The notes under the pieces were generated by a model. It saw only the letters and a program-made list of their open reading frames with translations, had not been told where the DNA came from and searched no databases. From Deltaproteobacteria bacterium (lineage in GTDB: Bacteria; Desulfobacterota; Desulfomonilia; UBA1062): 64,000 bases of DNA. Both the position numbers and the translations under genes were made by a program. Position 1 is the first letter of the stretch. Every line of letters starts with the position of its first letter. This document shows positions 54,625 through 62,291 of this stretch, one piece after another. The stretch spans positions 1-64,000 of the forward strand of contig JAHDRW010000020.1 of NCBI GenBank assembly GCA_018433085.1, in the 5' to 3' direction.

Positions 54625-56412
54625 TTATTTTACGGAAAGCAATGTCTGCATCATCTCGTCGCAAACGGATATGAGCTTTGCCGCGGCCTGATAGAGGTGC
54701 TGGTACTTCAGTATGTCGGCCATCTCCTCATCGAGATTGACGCCGGTCACGCTTTCCTTTCGCTGGATATACTGATCCAGGAGGGTCTCGTTGAATTTCC
54801 TGTTGAGGCTCGCGTTCTGGACATCCACCCCTACTTCGGCGATAAACGAGCTGAAGTATGCATCGAGGGTAGTATCCATCCCTGTTCCGCCGAGATCGGA
54901 GATCACCTGATCCTGGACGGAATAGACGGCCAGCGCGACATCGTTCATTCCGGGCGCCACCCGGCCGTTCGCGTCGAGATACCCGGCAGCGATCCGTGAC
55001 GAGTCGGCCGTGAGTTCCGCGCTGATACCGAGGGTCTGGGTGATATCGAACAGGTCGTCGTTCGGCACGCCGGATTCCTCGGTCCAGGAAAAGAAGGTGT
55101 TCACTCCCATGACGGCGAGGGCATTGCTCGATTCCGCGCCGGCCGAGTGTTTTATGGCAAAGGTATGGCTCCCGTTGGCCTGGATGGTGAAGAAGCCGTC
55201 GGCATTCAGGGAAGCGGTGACCTCTCCGCCTCCGGCGGCAGCCTCGGTGTTGATCTCGGTGATCAGATTACCCACGGTATCGCCGGCAGGATCGATGACA
55301 TAGGTGTTGGACACCTCCCCGGCAGAGTCATAGGCCACGATCTCGAACTGTCCTCCGGACACGAATCGGTCGGAGAAAAGAAAATCCGCGCCCAGATCGT
55401 CGGTCAGGGCCGTTATCTCTACGGTTCCCGTCAGCGAGCTCACCGGATCCAGCCCCACCCCTTCGGAGTGGAGCGAGTTCACCTGCCACACCAGCTCCTC
55501 GGTCAGGGAATTCATGGAGTCGAGGTAGGAGCCGATCTTGGTGTCCCGCACGTTCACCCAGCCGGCAAGCTTCCCGCCCTCGAGCTTGTTTGTGACATTG
55601 ACGGTCCTTCCCGACAGATCCTTCCACAGGATATCGGTGACCCCGGTGTCGGTGTTGCGCTCGTTGTCGAGGGCATAGTGGTCCTTTCCCAGCACCAGCG
55701 GGGTTCCGCCCAGGATATACACCATCACCTGTCCCGACGACTCCTCCTCGTAGTAACTGATGTCCAGATATTCGGCGAGGTTCTCCAGGAGGAGTTCCCT
55801 CCGGTCGCGCAGATCGTTCGCATTGATGATGCCGTCGATCTCGACGCTGGAGATCTGATTATTGAGATCGGCTATCTGCTGTATGAGGGTATTGATCTGG
55901 TTCACCGAGCCCCGGACACTGGAATCGAGATGTCTCTGATATTCCCTGAGGTTGTAGTCGAGATCCCCCATGAATTGAATGAGATTGTTCGATTTCGCCA
56001 GCAGGGCCTCGCGCTCGGGTGTGCCTTCCGGATTGTTGGAGAGGTCGCTCCACGCATTCCAGAACTCGCCCATGAGCTGATTGAGCCCGTACTCATCGCT
56101 TTCGTTGAAGATGGTCTCGATCTCCTCCATGGCGCCGTTCTGCGCATCCCAATAGTAAAACTGGGATTTCTTGAGGGTCACCTGTTCATTGATAAATGCA
56201 TCATAATACCGTGTCACTTCCGTGGCCTTCACCCCGGTACCGATCTGACCCGGCCCCATGGTGATGGGAACGTTCGACTCCACCCTGAGCTGCTGTCGTG
56301 AATAGCCCTGGGTATTGGCGTTGGCGATGTTGTGCGATATCACCTCGATGGCCAGCTGAGACGAATACAGCGACCACCTGGCGATATCCAGTGCTCCTCC
56401 TACCCCCGGCAT
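54625..56412 (-). CDS. flgK: Flagellar hook-associated protein 1
   Basis: A 595-residue hook-filament junction protein. The N-terminus 'ALDIARWSLYSSQLAIEVISHNIANANTQGYSRQQL' and the C-terminus 'GVNLDEEMADILKYQHLYQAAAKLISVCDEMMQTLL' are diagnostic axial-protein ends; the middle is a variable, beta-rich exposed region. It is preceded directly by flgN, its chaperone, and followed by csrA. The junction partner flgL, normally next, is absent here. Confidence 0.97.
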   Translation of the reverse strand: MPGVGGALDIARWSLYSSQLAIEVISHNIANANTQGYSRQQLRVESNVPITMGPGQIGTGVKATEVTRYYDAFINEQVTLKKSQFYYWDAQNGAMEEIETIFNESDEYGLNQLMGEFWNAWSDLSNNPEGTPEREALLAKSNNLIQFMGDLDYNLREYQRHLDSSVRGSVNQINTLIQQIADLNNQISSVEIDGIINANDLRDRRELLLENLAEYLDISYYEEESSGQVMVYILGGTPLVLGKDHYALDNERNTDTGVTDILWKDLSGRTVNVTNKLEGGKLAGWVNVRDTKIGSYLDSMNSLTEELVWQVNSLHSEGVGLDPVSSLTGTVEITALTDDLGADFLFSDRFVSGGQFEIVAYDSAGEVSNTYVIDPAGDTVGNLITEINTEAAAGGGEVTASLNADGFFTIQANGSHTFAIKHSAGAESSNALAVMGVNTFFSWTEESGVPNDDLFDITQTLGISAELTADSSRIAAGYLDANGRVAPGMNDVALAVYSVQDQVISDLGGTGMDTTLDAYFSSFIAEVGVDVQNASLNRKFNETLLDQYIQRKESVTGVNLDEEMADILKYQHLYQAAAKLISVCDEMMQTLLSVK

Positions 56413-56413
56413 A

Positions 56414-56857
56414 TCACGCTCCTGTGTTTATCGCCCGGGGAAAGCCCCCGGACTTCTTCCCCTGGCGGTTGTAGCCGCTCTTCTCTCCGGAGAAGAAGAT
56501 GTCCAGCTGATTCCCGATTTCCTCCAGCCTGCCGGTTACCAGGGACTTGGACAGCTCATTGAGCCCGGAAGCCTTTTTCCAGAGCATCACGAGCTCCTGC
56601 TGGAGAAGGCGTATCCTCTCGGCGCAATGAGGCAGGGGCTCGCCGTCCAGCGTGCTTATCTCCTGCCTGTTCTCTGTAATATCCTGGAGAACCCGGTACT
56701 TCTCCGGCATCGATTCCTCGAGCGACTCCACGTCCTGATTGGTGATGAACTCGAGCTCTGCCCGGAGAAGCTCGGTGAGACGTTCCACCAGCTCCTTCTC
56801 CCTTTCGATCCGCCCGATCATCCGGGTATATGAATTGCTGTCGGATTCAGTCATCAT
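56414..56857 (-). CDS. flgN: FlgN-family export chaperone
   Basis: A 147-residue, almost fully helical acidic protein. FlgN-like proteins bind the C-terminal helices of FlgK and FlgL before secretion. Sequence matches are loose ('REKELVERLTELLRAELEFITNQDVESLEE', 'LNELSKSLVTGRLEEIGNQLDIFF'), but its size, helical content and place one base from flgK support the name. Start at ATG 56857 or 56854, both after a GAGGAAG site. Confidence 0.82.
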   Translation of the reverse strand: MMTESDSNSYTRMIGRIEREKELVERLTELLRAELEFITNQDVESLEESMPEKYRVLQDITENRQEISTLDGEPLPHCAERIRLLQQELVMLWKKASGLNELSKSLVTGRLEEIGNQLDIFFSGEKSGYNRQGKKSGGFPRAINTGA

Positions 56858-56883
56858 GCCGTCTTCCTCTCTTTCCTTCTCGC

Positions 56884-56925
56884 TAAAAACGGATAAGGAC
56901 GTGATATCATATCTTATCGTCCGTT
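56884..56925 (-). terminator. Hairpin with T-run after flgJ
   Basis: On the minus strand AACGGA-cga-TAAG pairs with CTTATCCGTT and is followed by TTTT. It could stop part of the transcription from the flgF promoter before flgN-flgK. It overlaps the candidate sigma-28 -10 box. Confidence 0.5.
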
Positions 56926-56940
56926 CCCCTGGCCGCATTA
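56914..56940 (-). promoter_or_regulatory. Candidate sigma-28 (FliA) promoter for flgN-flgK-csrA
   Basis: On the minus strand TAAT is followed after exactly 15 bases by GACGATAA, which differs from the FliA consensus TAAA-N15-GCCGATAA at two positions. flgK and its chaperone are late genes in most systems, so the position fits. Confidence 0.45.
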
Positions 56941-57222
56941 TTCACCCTCTTGCACGCTCAGGCCCTGCATGTGCTGCCTGAGCATGTCTCCGATCCCTAA
57001 TGCGCCCGATTCCGCCATGGACCGTGCGAGGGACTGAAACAGCATGTCCTGGTAGATGTCCGATGCCAGGCCTTCACCGAGCAGCCCCTCGGGCATCGAT
57101 TCTCCCATGGTTTTTAAAAGCTGGTGGGCGAAGATGGACTCGAATTCCCTGCAGGCCATATCGACGGCCTTGGCCGGGTTTGTTTCCCTGATATGATGCA
57201 GCTCCGCGATCCCCTTGATCAT
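56938..57222 (-). CDS. flgJ: FlgJ rod-binding domain protein (no muramidase domain)
   Basis: A 94-residue protein matching the N-terminal rod-scaffold domain of FlgJ: 'ACREFESIFAHQLLKTMGESMP', 'ASDIYQDMLFQSLARSMAESGALGIGDML'. E. coli-type FlgJ has a C-terminal muramidase which is lacking here, as in many deltaproteobacteria; another peptidoglycan hydrolase must open the wall. Its ATG 57222 overlaps the flgI stop by four bases. Confidence 0.88.
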   Translation of the reverse strand: MIKGIAELHHIRETNPAKAVDMACREFESIFAHQLLKTMGESMPEGLLGEGLASDIYQDMLFQSLARSMAESGALGIGDMLRQHMQGLSVQEGE

Positions 57223-58304
57223 ATGACCTCCAGATCCGCATGCAGAGCACCGGTTCTCTTGATACACTGAAGGATGATCACCAGGTCCCTGGGCGAGACG
57301 CCGATGGCATTGAGCGCGGAGACGAGATCGCCGATGCTGGTGCCCGTGGGAAGCATCACCAGCTGCTGTCCGCCTTCACTCACACTGACCCCGGTCTGGG
57401 GAGTGACCGTAGTGACGCCCCGGGAAAACGAACCGGGCTGCGACACGGCCGGCTCCTCGGTGATCTCGATGCTCAAGTTCCCGTGCGCGATGGCGACTGT
57501 CGAAATTCTGACGCTATTGCCCATGACAACGGTACCCGTCCGCTCGTTGACGACCACCCGTGCCCGGACATCGGGGGAGACCTCCACGGATTCGATCATG
57601 GCGATGAACTCCACGGTCCTGTCCCGATAGCCCTCGGGGATGTCCACCTCTATGGTGGAAAGGTCGATCGCCCTGGCCACCTTTCCTCCCAGTCGGCTGT
57701 TGATGGTTTTCACCGCCCGTGAGACCGTGGTGAAATCCGGGCTGTTCATGACCAGGGTCAGCTTCTGCCCGAGATCGAGTTCGAGAGACCGCTCGACCAC
57801 CGCGCCCCCGGGTATCATGCCCACGGTGGGAAAATTCTTGGTCACTTCCGAGCCGGACGAGCCGCCCACGGAGAACCCGCCCACGGAGATCGGGCCCTGG
57901 GCCAGCGCGTACACCTTTCCGTCCGCCCCGTGAAGGGGCGAAGAGATGAGGGTGCCGCCGGCAAGCGACGATGCATCCCCCACCGATGAGACCGTGCAGT
58001 CCAGCGTCTGGGAGCTCCGGGCAAAGGGGGGAAGATTGGCGGTCACCATGACGGCCGCCACGTTCTTGACCTTGAGCATGTTGGGGTCCACGGTGATGCC
58101 CATGTTCCTGAGCATGTTGGCCAGCGACCGGATGGTGAACTGCGATCCAGCCTTGTCACCCGTCCCGTTGAGACCGACCACGAGCCCATAGCCCGCCAAC
58201 CGGTTTTCCCTCACACCCTGGATCTCCACCATGTCCTTGATCCTCACGGCCTGGACGTCTGTCGCGAGAAGAACGAGAAGAAATATCCATATCAGTCTCT
58301 TCAT
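57219..58304 (-). CDS. flgI: Flagellar P-ring protein
   Basis: A 361-residue periplasmic ring subunit with a signal peptide (about 1-19, 'FLLVLLATDVQAVRIKD'). The motifs 'IQGVRENRLAGYGLVVGLNGTGDK', 'VKNVAAVMVTANLPPFAR' and 'RPRDLVIILQCIKRTGALHADLEVI'-like C-terminus (here 'SPRDLVIILQCIKRTGAL') are standard. It follows flgH by 8 bases and overlaps flgJ. Confidence 0.97.
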   Translation of the reverse strand: MKRLIWIFLLVLLATDVQAVRIKDMVEIQGVRENRLAGYGLVVGLNGTGDKAGSQFTIRSLANMLRNMGITVDPNMLKVKNVAAVMVTANLPPFARSSQTLDCTVSSVGDASSLAGGTLISSPLHGADGKVYALAQGPISVGGFSVGGSSGSEVTKNFPTVGMIPGGAVVERSLELDLGQKLTLVMNSPDFTTVSRAVKTINSRLGGKVARAIDLSTIEVDIPEGYRDRTVEFIAMIESVEVSPDVRARVVVNERTGTVVMGNSVRISTVAIAHGNLSIEITEEPAVSQPGSFSRGVTTVTPQTGVSVSEGGQQLVMLPTGTSIGDLVSALNAIGVSPRDLVIILQCIKRTGALHADLEVI

Positions 58305-58312
58305 GACATACC

Positions 58313-59008
58313 TCAGAACGGCCAGACCTTATCGATGGCCCGGGCGATGAATCCCTTGTTCTGCTGATCCCCGATGATGCCGCTTCCGTAGTAGTCGAGC
58401 TGCATGTCCGCGATGTATGTGGACTGGATGGTATTGCTCACGCTGATATCTTCGGGCCGGATGATGCCGGCGATAATGATGTACTGGTTCTCGCTGTTCA
58501 CCCGGGTCTGCTTCTTGCCTCTGATCATCATGTTCCCTGAAGGAAGAACGCGCTCGACACGGGCGGACACCGTGCCCGAGATCGTTCCCTTGCGGGAGGT
58601 CTTTCCTTCTCCTTCAAACTCGGAGGCCGAGGACGCACTGACCGAGGGCGTGATCCCGTAGCCGAACACGGATGACTGGTCGAGGGGGAGCCCCAGCACG
58701 TCGGTGATGGAGTTGTCCATGGAACCCGTCCTGTCGGCCTCGGTCTTGGCCTCCTTGTTGGCCGACGAGCTCTCGACGATCTGGACCACCACAATGTCGC
58801 CCACCCGGTGCGCCCGGGCGTCGCTGTACATGTCCGTAAACTTGGCGTCCGGAGTCCAGAGGGATCCGGGGGAGGCAGGGGCCTCGGACGGTTCTTCCAC
58901 GGGGATGGCGAACTGGTCTTCACTCAGGCCTGGAGGCGGTTTCATGTGGGAGCACGCACTCAAGCAAATGATCGCTGCGAATATGGCAACTGTTCGATAC
59001 ACCTTCAT
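58313..59008 (-). CDS. flgH: Flagellar L-ring lipoprotein
   Basis: A 231-residue outer-membrane ring subunit. The lipobox 'CLSAC' places the acylated Cys at 19. Conserved parts are 'SLWTPDAKFTDMYSDARAHRVGDIVVVQIVESS', 'VERVLPSGNMMIRGKKQTRVN' and 'GIIRPEDISVSNTIQSTYIADMQLDYYGSG'. Its presence indicates a flagellum crossing an outer membrane. Confidence 0.96.
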   Translation of the reverse strand: MKVYRTVAIFAAIICLSACSHMKPPPGLSEDQFAIPVEEPSEAPASPGSLWTPDAKFTDMYSDARAHRVGDIVVVQIVESSSANKEAKTEADRTGSMDNSITDVLGLPLDQSSVFGYGITPSVSASSASEFEGEGKTSRKGTISGTVSARVERVLPSGNMMIRGKKQTRVNSENQYIIIAGIIRPEDISVSNTIQSTYIADMQLDYYGSGIIGDQQNKGFIARAIDKVWPF

Positions 59009-59017
59009 CTATTCCTC

Positions 59018-59968
59018 CTAGAACATAACCTCGATACGTGATGCAGCAATAACAGTGCCAAAGACCTTCCTGCCCGAGGCTGTATTTTTCACGGGAATCT
59101 GCTCTTCGAGAAACCCGTCTTTGAGCGCGACGCCCCGGCCCCGTACCACCAGGCCTTCGCACCGGGCCTCGATAAATACCGGATCTCCCCTGCTGATGAG
59201 CGGAGGCTGCTCGATATTCGACCTGAGCAGCGGCATACCCGCACGAAGGGAGCCCTTGACCCGCATGCCCACACACTCTTTTTTGTCCCATGCGAGTGCC
59301 GGATAGGTGGAGATATCCAGGCGCTTCATTTCCAGGTCGGTCTCTCTGATCACGGTTCCCCGGGTGAGGTTCGTCCGTGCCACCGGCACCGACGCCACGA
59401 CCCGGACCTTCCCGCTCACCCGGCATGATACAGCCGAGGCCCCCAGACCTGCGGTCAGTGTTGCCGAGGTGAAGCCCAAAAAGTCCTCCCGGGGGGAAAA
59501 TTTTGCCTGGATGGCGTGACGAAATTTCTCGGGAACCCGGAAGCCGGCAGGGACCTTCACGTCTTCTATCACCACCTCGCCCACCTTTTTCCAGGGGCTG
59601 CTCCCCATAACCCCTTTCCGGTAGAGATCGGCCAGGTCCTTCGCGGACAGATCCACGAACTTCTCGCATACCTGTACGCTGGAGGAACCTTCCAGGATCA
59701 CGGGTTTTCCGTAGTGATCTCCGATCTTCCCGGCAACGAACGCCGAGGAGAGGGTGACTCCCAGGGACCCGGCAGGGGTCTTCATGATGGGGATGCCGGA
59801 GAGCGTTTCCCCGTCCGCACCTTTCAGCACGGCAATGTCCTTCAGATAGATGTATTCGCCCGTTACGAAGGCCTTCTCACGAAGCACCACCCTGCTCTCG
59901 CCCATTGCCGCAGCCGGGCTGAAAAAAAGGGTGACAATGACGCTCAGGGGCACCAGCAGTTTCATCAT
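59018..59968 (-). CDS. flgA: P-ring assembly chaperone FlgA
   Basis: A 316-residue periplasmic protein with an N-terminal signal peptide (about 1-23, ending 'AAAMG'). The C-terminal half carries a SAF/ChapFlgA domain: 'VPVARTNLTRGTVIRETDLEMKRLDI', 'KGSLRAGMPLLRSNIEQPPLISRGD' and 'GRKVFGTVIAASRIEVMF'. It assists FlgI polymerisation. It is a little longer than the enteric protein. Position between flgG and flgH is the common deltaproteobacterial order. Confidence 0.93.
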   Translation of the reverse strand: MMKLLVPLSVIVTLFFSPAAAMGESRVVLREKAFVTGEYIYLKDIAVLKGADGETLSGIPIMKTPAGSLGVTLSSAFVAGKIGDHYGKPVILEGSSSVQVCEKFVDLSAKDLADLYRKGVMGSSPWKKVGEVVIEDVKVPAGFRVPEKFRHAIQAKFSPREDFLGFTSATLTAGLGASAVSCRVSGKVRVVASVPVARTNLTRGTVIRETDLEMKRLDISTYPALAWDKKECVGMRVKGSLRAGMPLLRSNIEQPPLISRGDPVFIEARCEGLVVRGRGVALKDGFLEEQIPVKNTASGRKVFGTVIAASRIEVMF

Positions 59969-59974
59969 GTCTCC

Positions 59975-60757
59975 TTATCTGGCGATGGAGGTGACGACGC
60001 CGAGCATGGTATCCGCAGTCTTGATGGACTTTGAGTTGATCTCATACGCCCGCTGCCCCACGATCATGTTGATCATTTCCTCAATGGCGTCCACGTTGGA
60101 CATCTCCAGGTAATTCTGTGCAAGGGTGCCGAAGTTATCGGTTCCCGGAACACCCTCGATGGGGTCTCCAGATGCCTCGGTGGCGATATAGTCATTCATG
60201 CCCATGGCCTTCAGGCCGGCCGGGTTGGTGAAGACATAGATGGGTATCTGCCCGGTGGCGACAATCTCTCCGCCGCTGGACAGGCAGGTGATCTCACCGT
60301 CTTTTGCGATGGAGATCGACGCCGTATCCTCTGGTATGGCAAAGTCGGGCTGGAGCCGGTTGCCCCGGGAATTCACGATGAATCCATCGTTATCCCTCTT
60401 GAACGAGCCGTCCCGTGAGTACACCTCCTGGTCGTCCGAAAGCATCCGGAAGAAGCCGTCCCCCTCGATGGCCACATCGAGCTCGTTCTTGGTTTCCAGG
60501 TAATCGCCCTGGGAGAACATCTTCTGCACGGATACCGGGCGCGTGCCCATCCCCACCTGGATGCCCACGGGCACGGTTCCTCCTGTCGCAGTGGGTGCCC
60601 CTGCCTCCTGGTAGGTGGCGTAGAAGAGATCCTCGAAGTTCGCCCTGCTCTTCTTAAAGCCTGTCGTGTTCACGTTCGCCAGATTGTTGGCCATGACATC
60701 GATCATCATCTGCTGCGCATTCATACCGGTCGCCGCCGACCACATCGCCCTGATCAT
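59975..60757 (-). CDS. flgG: Flagellar distal rod protein FlgG
   Basis: A 260-residue rod subunit. N-terminus 'MWSAATGMNAQQMMIDVMANNLANVNTTGFKKSRANFEDL' and C-terminus 'EMSNVDAIEEMINMIVGQRAYEINSKSIKTADTMLGVVTSI' are the FlgG signatures; the central D1 domain includes 'FRMLSDDQEVYSRDGSFKRDNDGFIVNSRGNRLQP'. It lies 17 bases after flgF. Confidence 0.98.
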   Translation of the reverse strand: MIRAMWSAATGMNAQQMMIDVMANNLANVNTTGFKKSRANFEDLFYATYQEAGAPTATGGTVPVGIQVGMGTRPVSVQKMFSQGDYLETKNELDVAIEGDGFFRMLSDDQEVYSRDGSFKRDNDGFIVNSRGNRLQPDFAIPEDTASISIAKDGEITCLSSGGEIVATGQIPIYVFTNPAGLKAMGMNDYIATEASGDPIEGVPGTDNFGTLAQNYLEMSNVDAIEEMINMIVGQRAYEINSKSIKTADTMLGVVTSIAR

Positions 60758-60774
60758 GTTTTATTCCCCTTTCT

Positions 60775-61512
60775 CTAGGCGGTCATGCCTACATTGTGCA
60801 TAGACTGCGTGTAGGTTTCGTCCACCGATCTGATCATTCTCTGAAACGCCTCGTATGCCCGCTGGGTCGTGATGAGCCCCACCATCTCCACGACGGGGTC
60901 CACGTTCGCCGACTCGATACATCCCTGGCGGATCTCCGGGGCATCCATCACCGCCGGCGCATATCCTTGTCTGACGCCGAAAAGTGCATTTCCTTCCCTC
61001 ACCAGTGCGTCATCCTCGATGGCGGCAATCTGGAGAACATCCACAACATTGCCGTCCACCATCACCGTGCCCCGGGAATCGATGGTCACCTTCCCGGTAC
61101 CCGCGGCGATGTCTCCTCCCTGCCCCTGGACCGTGTGGCCTTGAGGCGTCACCAGCAGGCCCTCGGGAGAAACCAGAAACGAACCGCTCCGGGTGTACTT
61201 CAGCCCGCTGTCCGTAGCGACCACGAAAAATCCGTCTCCCGCGATAGCCGCATCCAGGGGGCTGCCGGTTTCCTGGAAGGCACCCTGGGCGGTGTCGATG
61301 TACTGCCTTCCCACAATCACGTCCACAGGGACCGTGCGGTGCTGGCCGGGTGCGAGCCGGGCTGTGTCGAGCGCCCTCTGAAAATCTTCGAATACCACCG
61401 CATCCTTCTTGAAGCCGGCGGTGTTGACATTGGCGAGGTTGTTCGAGATCATCGCCAGCCTTTCCTCCATGGCGATCGCCCCTGCAGCAGCCGTGTAGAT
61501 TCCCTGGTCCAT
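60775..61512 (-). CDS. flgF: Flagellar proximal rod protein FlgF
   Basis: A 245-residue rod protein, first gene of the flagellar run. ATG 61512 is chosen over an upstream in-frame start because it has a GGAAAGGAG site and lies just downstream of the sigma-54 promoter; it gives the normal start 'MDQGIYTAAAGAIAMEERLAMISNNLANVNTAGFKKD'. The C-terminus 'ESANVDPVVEMVGLITTQRAYEAFQRMI' is typical of the FlgF/FlgG class. Confidence 0.95.
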   Translation of the reverse strand: MDQGIYTAAAGAIAMEERLAMISNNLANVNTAGFKKDAVVFEDFQRALDTARLAPGQHRTVPVDVIVGRQYIDTAQGAFQETGSPLDAAIAGDGFFVVATDSGLKYTRSGSFLVSPEGLLVTPQGHTVQGQGGDIAAGTGKVTIDSRGTVMVDGNVVDVLQIAAIEDDALVREGNALFGVRQGYAPAVMDAPEIRQGCIESANVDPVVEMVGLITTQRAYEAFQRMIRSVDETYTQSMHNVGMTA

Positions 61513-61540
61513 ACCGTCTCCTTTCCTGAGACACGATTGA

Positions 61541-61555
61541 GCAAGGAAGATGCCA
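61541..61555 (-). promoter_or_regulatory. Sigma-54 promoter of the flagellar flgF operon
   Basis: TGGCATC-TTCC-TTGC on the minus strand has GG and GC ten bases apart and a perfect -12 block. The start of transcription is predicted near 61529, shortly before the flgF ribosome site. Sigma-54 control of rod and ring genes is usual in polar flagellar systems. Confidence 0.75.
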
Positions 61556-61599
61556 GGGACTTCAAAGCCACTGTCTGAGCCATTGTACCTGAACAAACA

Positions 61600-61623
61600 G
61601 GGGGAATTTTTTTCCTCCCCCCC
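61600..61623. promoter_or_regulatory. GGGGGAA...TTCC-T-CCCCC palindrome, candidate activator site
   Basis: A near-palindrome centred about 81 bases upstream of the predicted flgF start. It closely resembles the element at 3991-4009 upstream of the pilD-operon sigma-54 promoter. The position suits an enhancer-binding protein such as an FlrC- or FleQ-like activator, none of which is encoded in this window. Confidence 0.42.
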
Positions 61624-61696
61624 TGATGTGTATGCCGCCGGATACCTGGGTGAAAAGTGCGGTAAGAGGTTGATTTTTCCCGCACTGAAAATACAC

Positions 61697-61723
61697 TAAA
61701 GGTTAACTGTCACATTCCGATAT
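61697..61723 (+). promoter_or_regulatory. Sigma-28 (FliA) promoter for the flgM operon
   Basis: TAAA, 15 bases, then TCCGATAT: spacing is exact and six of eight bases of the -10 block agree with GCCGATAA. It lies about 45 bases before the first ATG. FliA-dependent flgM expression gives the known negative feedback loop. Confidence 0.65.
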
Positions 61724-61768
61724 AGAGAGAAAGACTGAGCCGTACAAGGGGCAAACGAAGGAGTGTAC

Positions 61769-61984
61769 ATGGAGGTCAAAAGCATCTTCGTCAATCTCAT
61801 CATGAGAAGCTATGAGAAGAAGGACACACCAAAACAAAATGACAGCCAACAGGAGGTTCCGGAGAAGGAACCGGTGCAGGATGTTGTCGCGATATCACCT
61901 CAAGCAAGCAGGCGACTCTTCGGAGAGCTCATGGAGCATAGTCTGAAGAAAGGACTGAGCGGGGTCAGTGCAGATGAAAATTAA
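61769..61984 (+). CDS. Unknown 71-residue protein preceding flgM
   Basis: ATG 61769 follows a GAAGGAG site and the sigma-28-like promoter. The product is charged and helical: 'EVKSIFVNLIMRSYEKKD', then a Gln/Glu/Pro-rich linker, then 'DVVAISPQASRRLFGELMEHSLKKGL'. It overlaps flgM by eleven bases. No family is recognised, but 'DVVAISPQA' resembles the 'D-x-V-x-I/L-S-x-x-A' phrase found in FlgM-type and other flagellar small proteins. A flagellar regulatory role is inferred. Confidence 0.7.
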   Translation: MEVKSIFVNLIMRSYEKKDTPKQNDSQQEVPEKEPVQDVVAISPQASRRLFGELMEHSLKKGLSGVSADEN

Positions 61985-62282
61985 CAATACCACCAATCTA
62001 GAGGCACTCAAGGCATACGGAACGAACGCGGCCGAACGGCCTCATCAGACACGGGAAGCCGGCGAGAAGAATCAGAACACCATATCCATTCAGGACAAGA
62101 TCAACATATCGGCAAAGGTAAAGATGTTTCAGGACATCAAACACGCGGCGCTCGATGCCCCTGAGATCAGAGCCGAGAAGGTCGAGCAGGCCCGGCAGCA
62201 GATCGAGAGCGGCACGTACCGTCCCGATTACACCATGATCGCAGACAAGCTGCTGAGCCACAACATCAGCGCCAAGATCTGA
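61974..62282 (+). CDS. flgM: Anti-sigma-28 factor FlgM
   Basis: A 102-residue protein from ATG 61974 (a GTG two codons earlier is possible). The N-terminal part is polar and likely disordered; the C-terminal half has the sigma-28-binding helices in 'ALDAPEIRAEKVEQARQQIESGTYRPDYTMIADKLL', the classical FlgM pattern. FlgM holds FliA inactive until it is exported through the completed hook. It ends 9 bases from the convergent lipoprotein gene. Confidence 0.92.
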   Translation: MKINNTTNLEALKAYGTNAAERPHQTREAGEKNQNTISIQDKINISAKVKMFQDIKHAALDAPEIRAEKVEQARQQIESGTYRPDYTMIADKLLSHNISAKI

Positions 62283-62291
62283 TCTTTGTTC

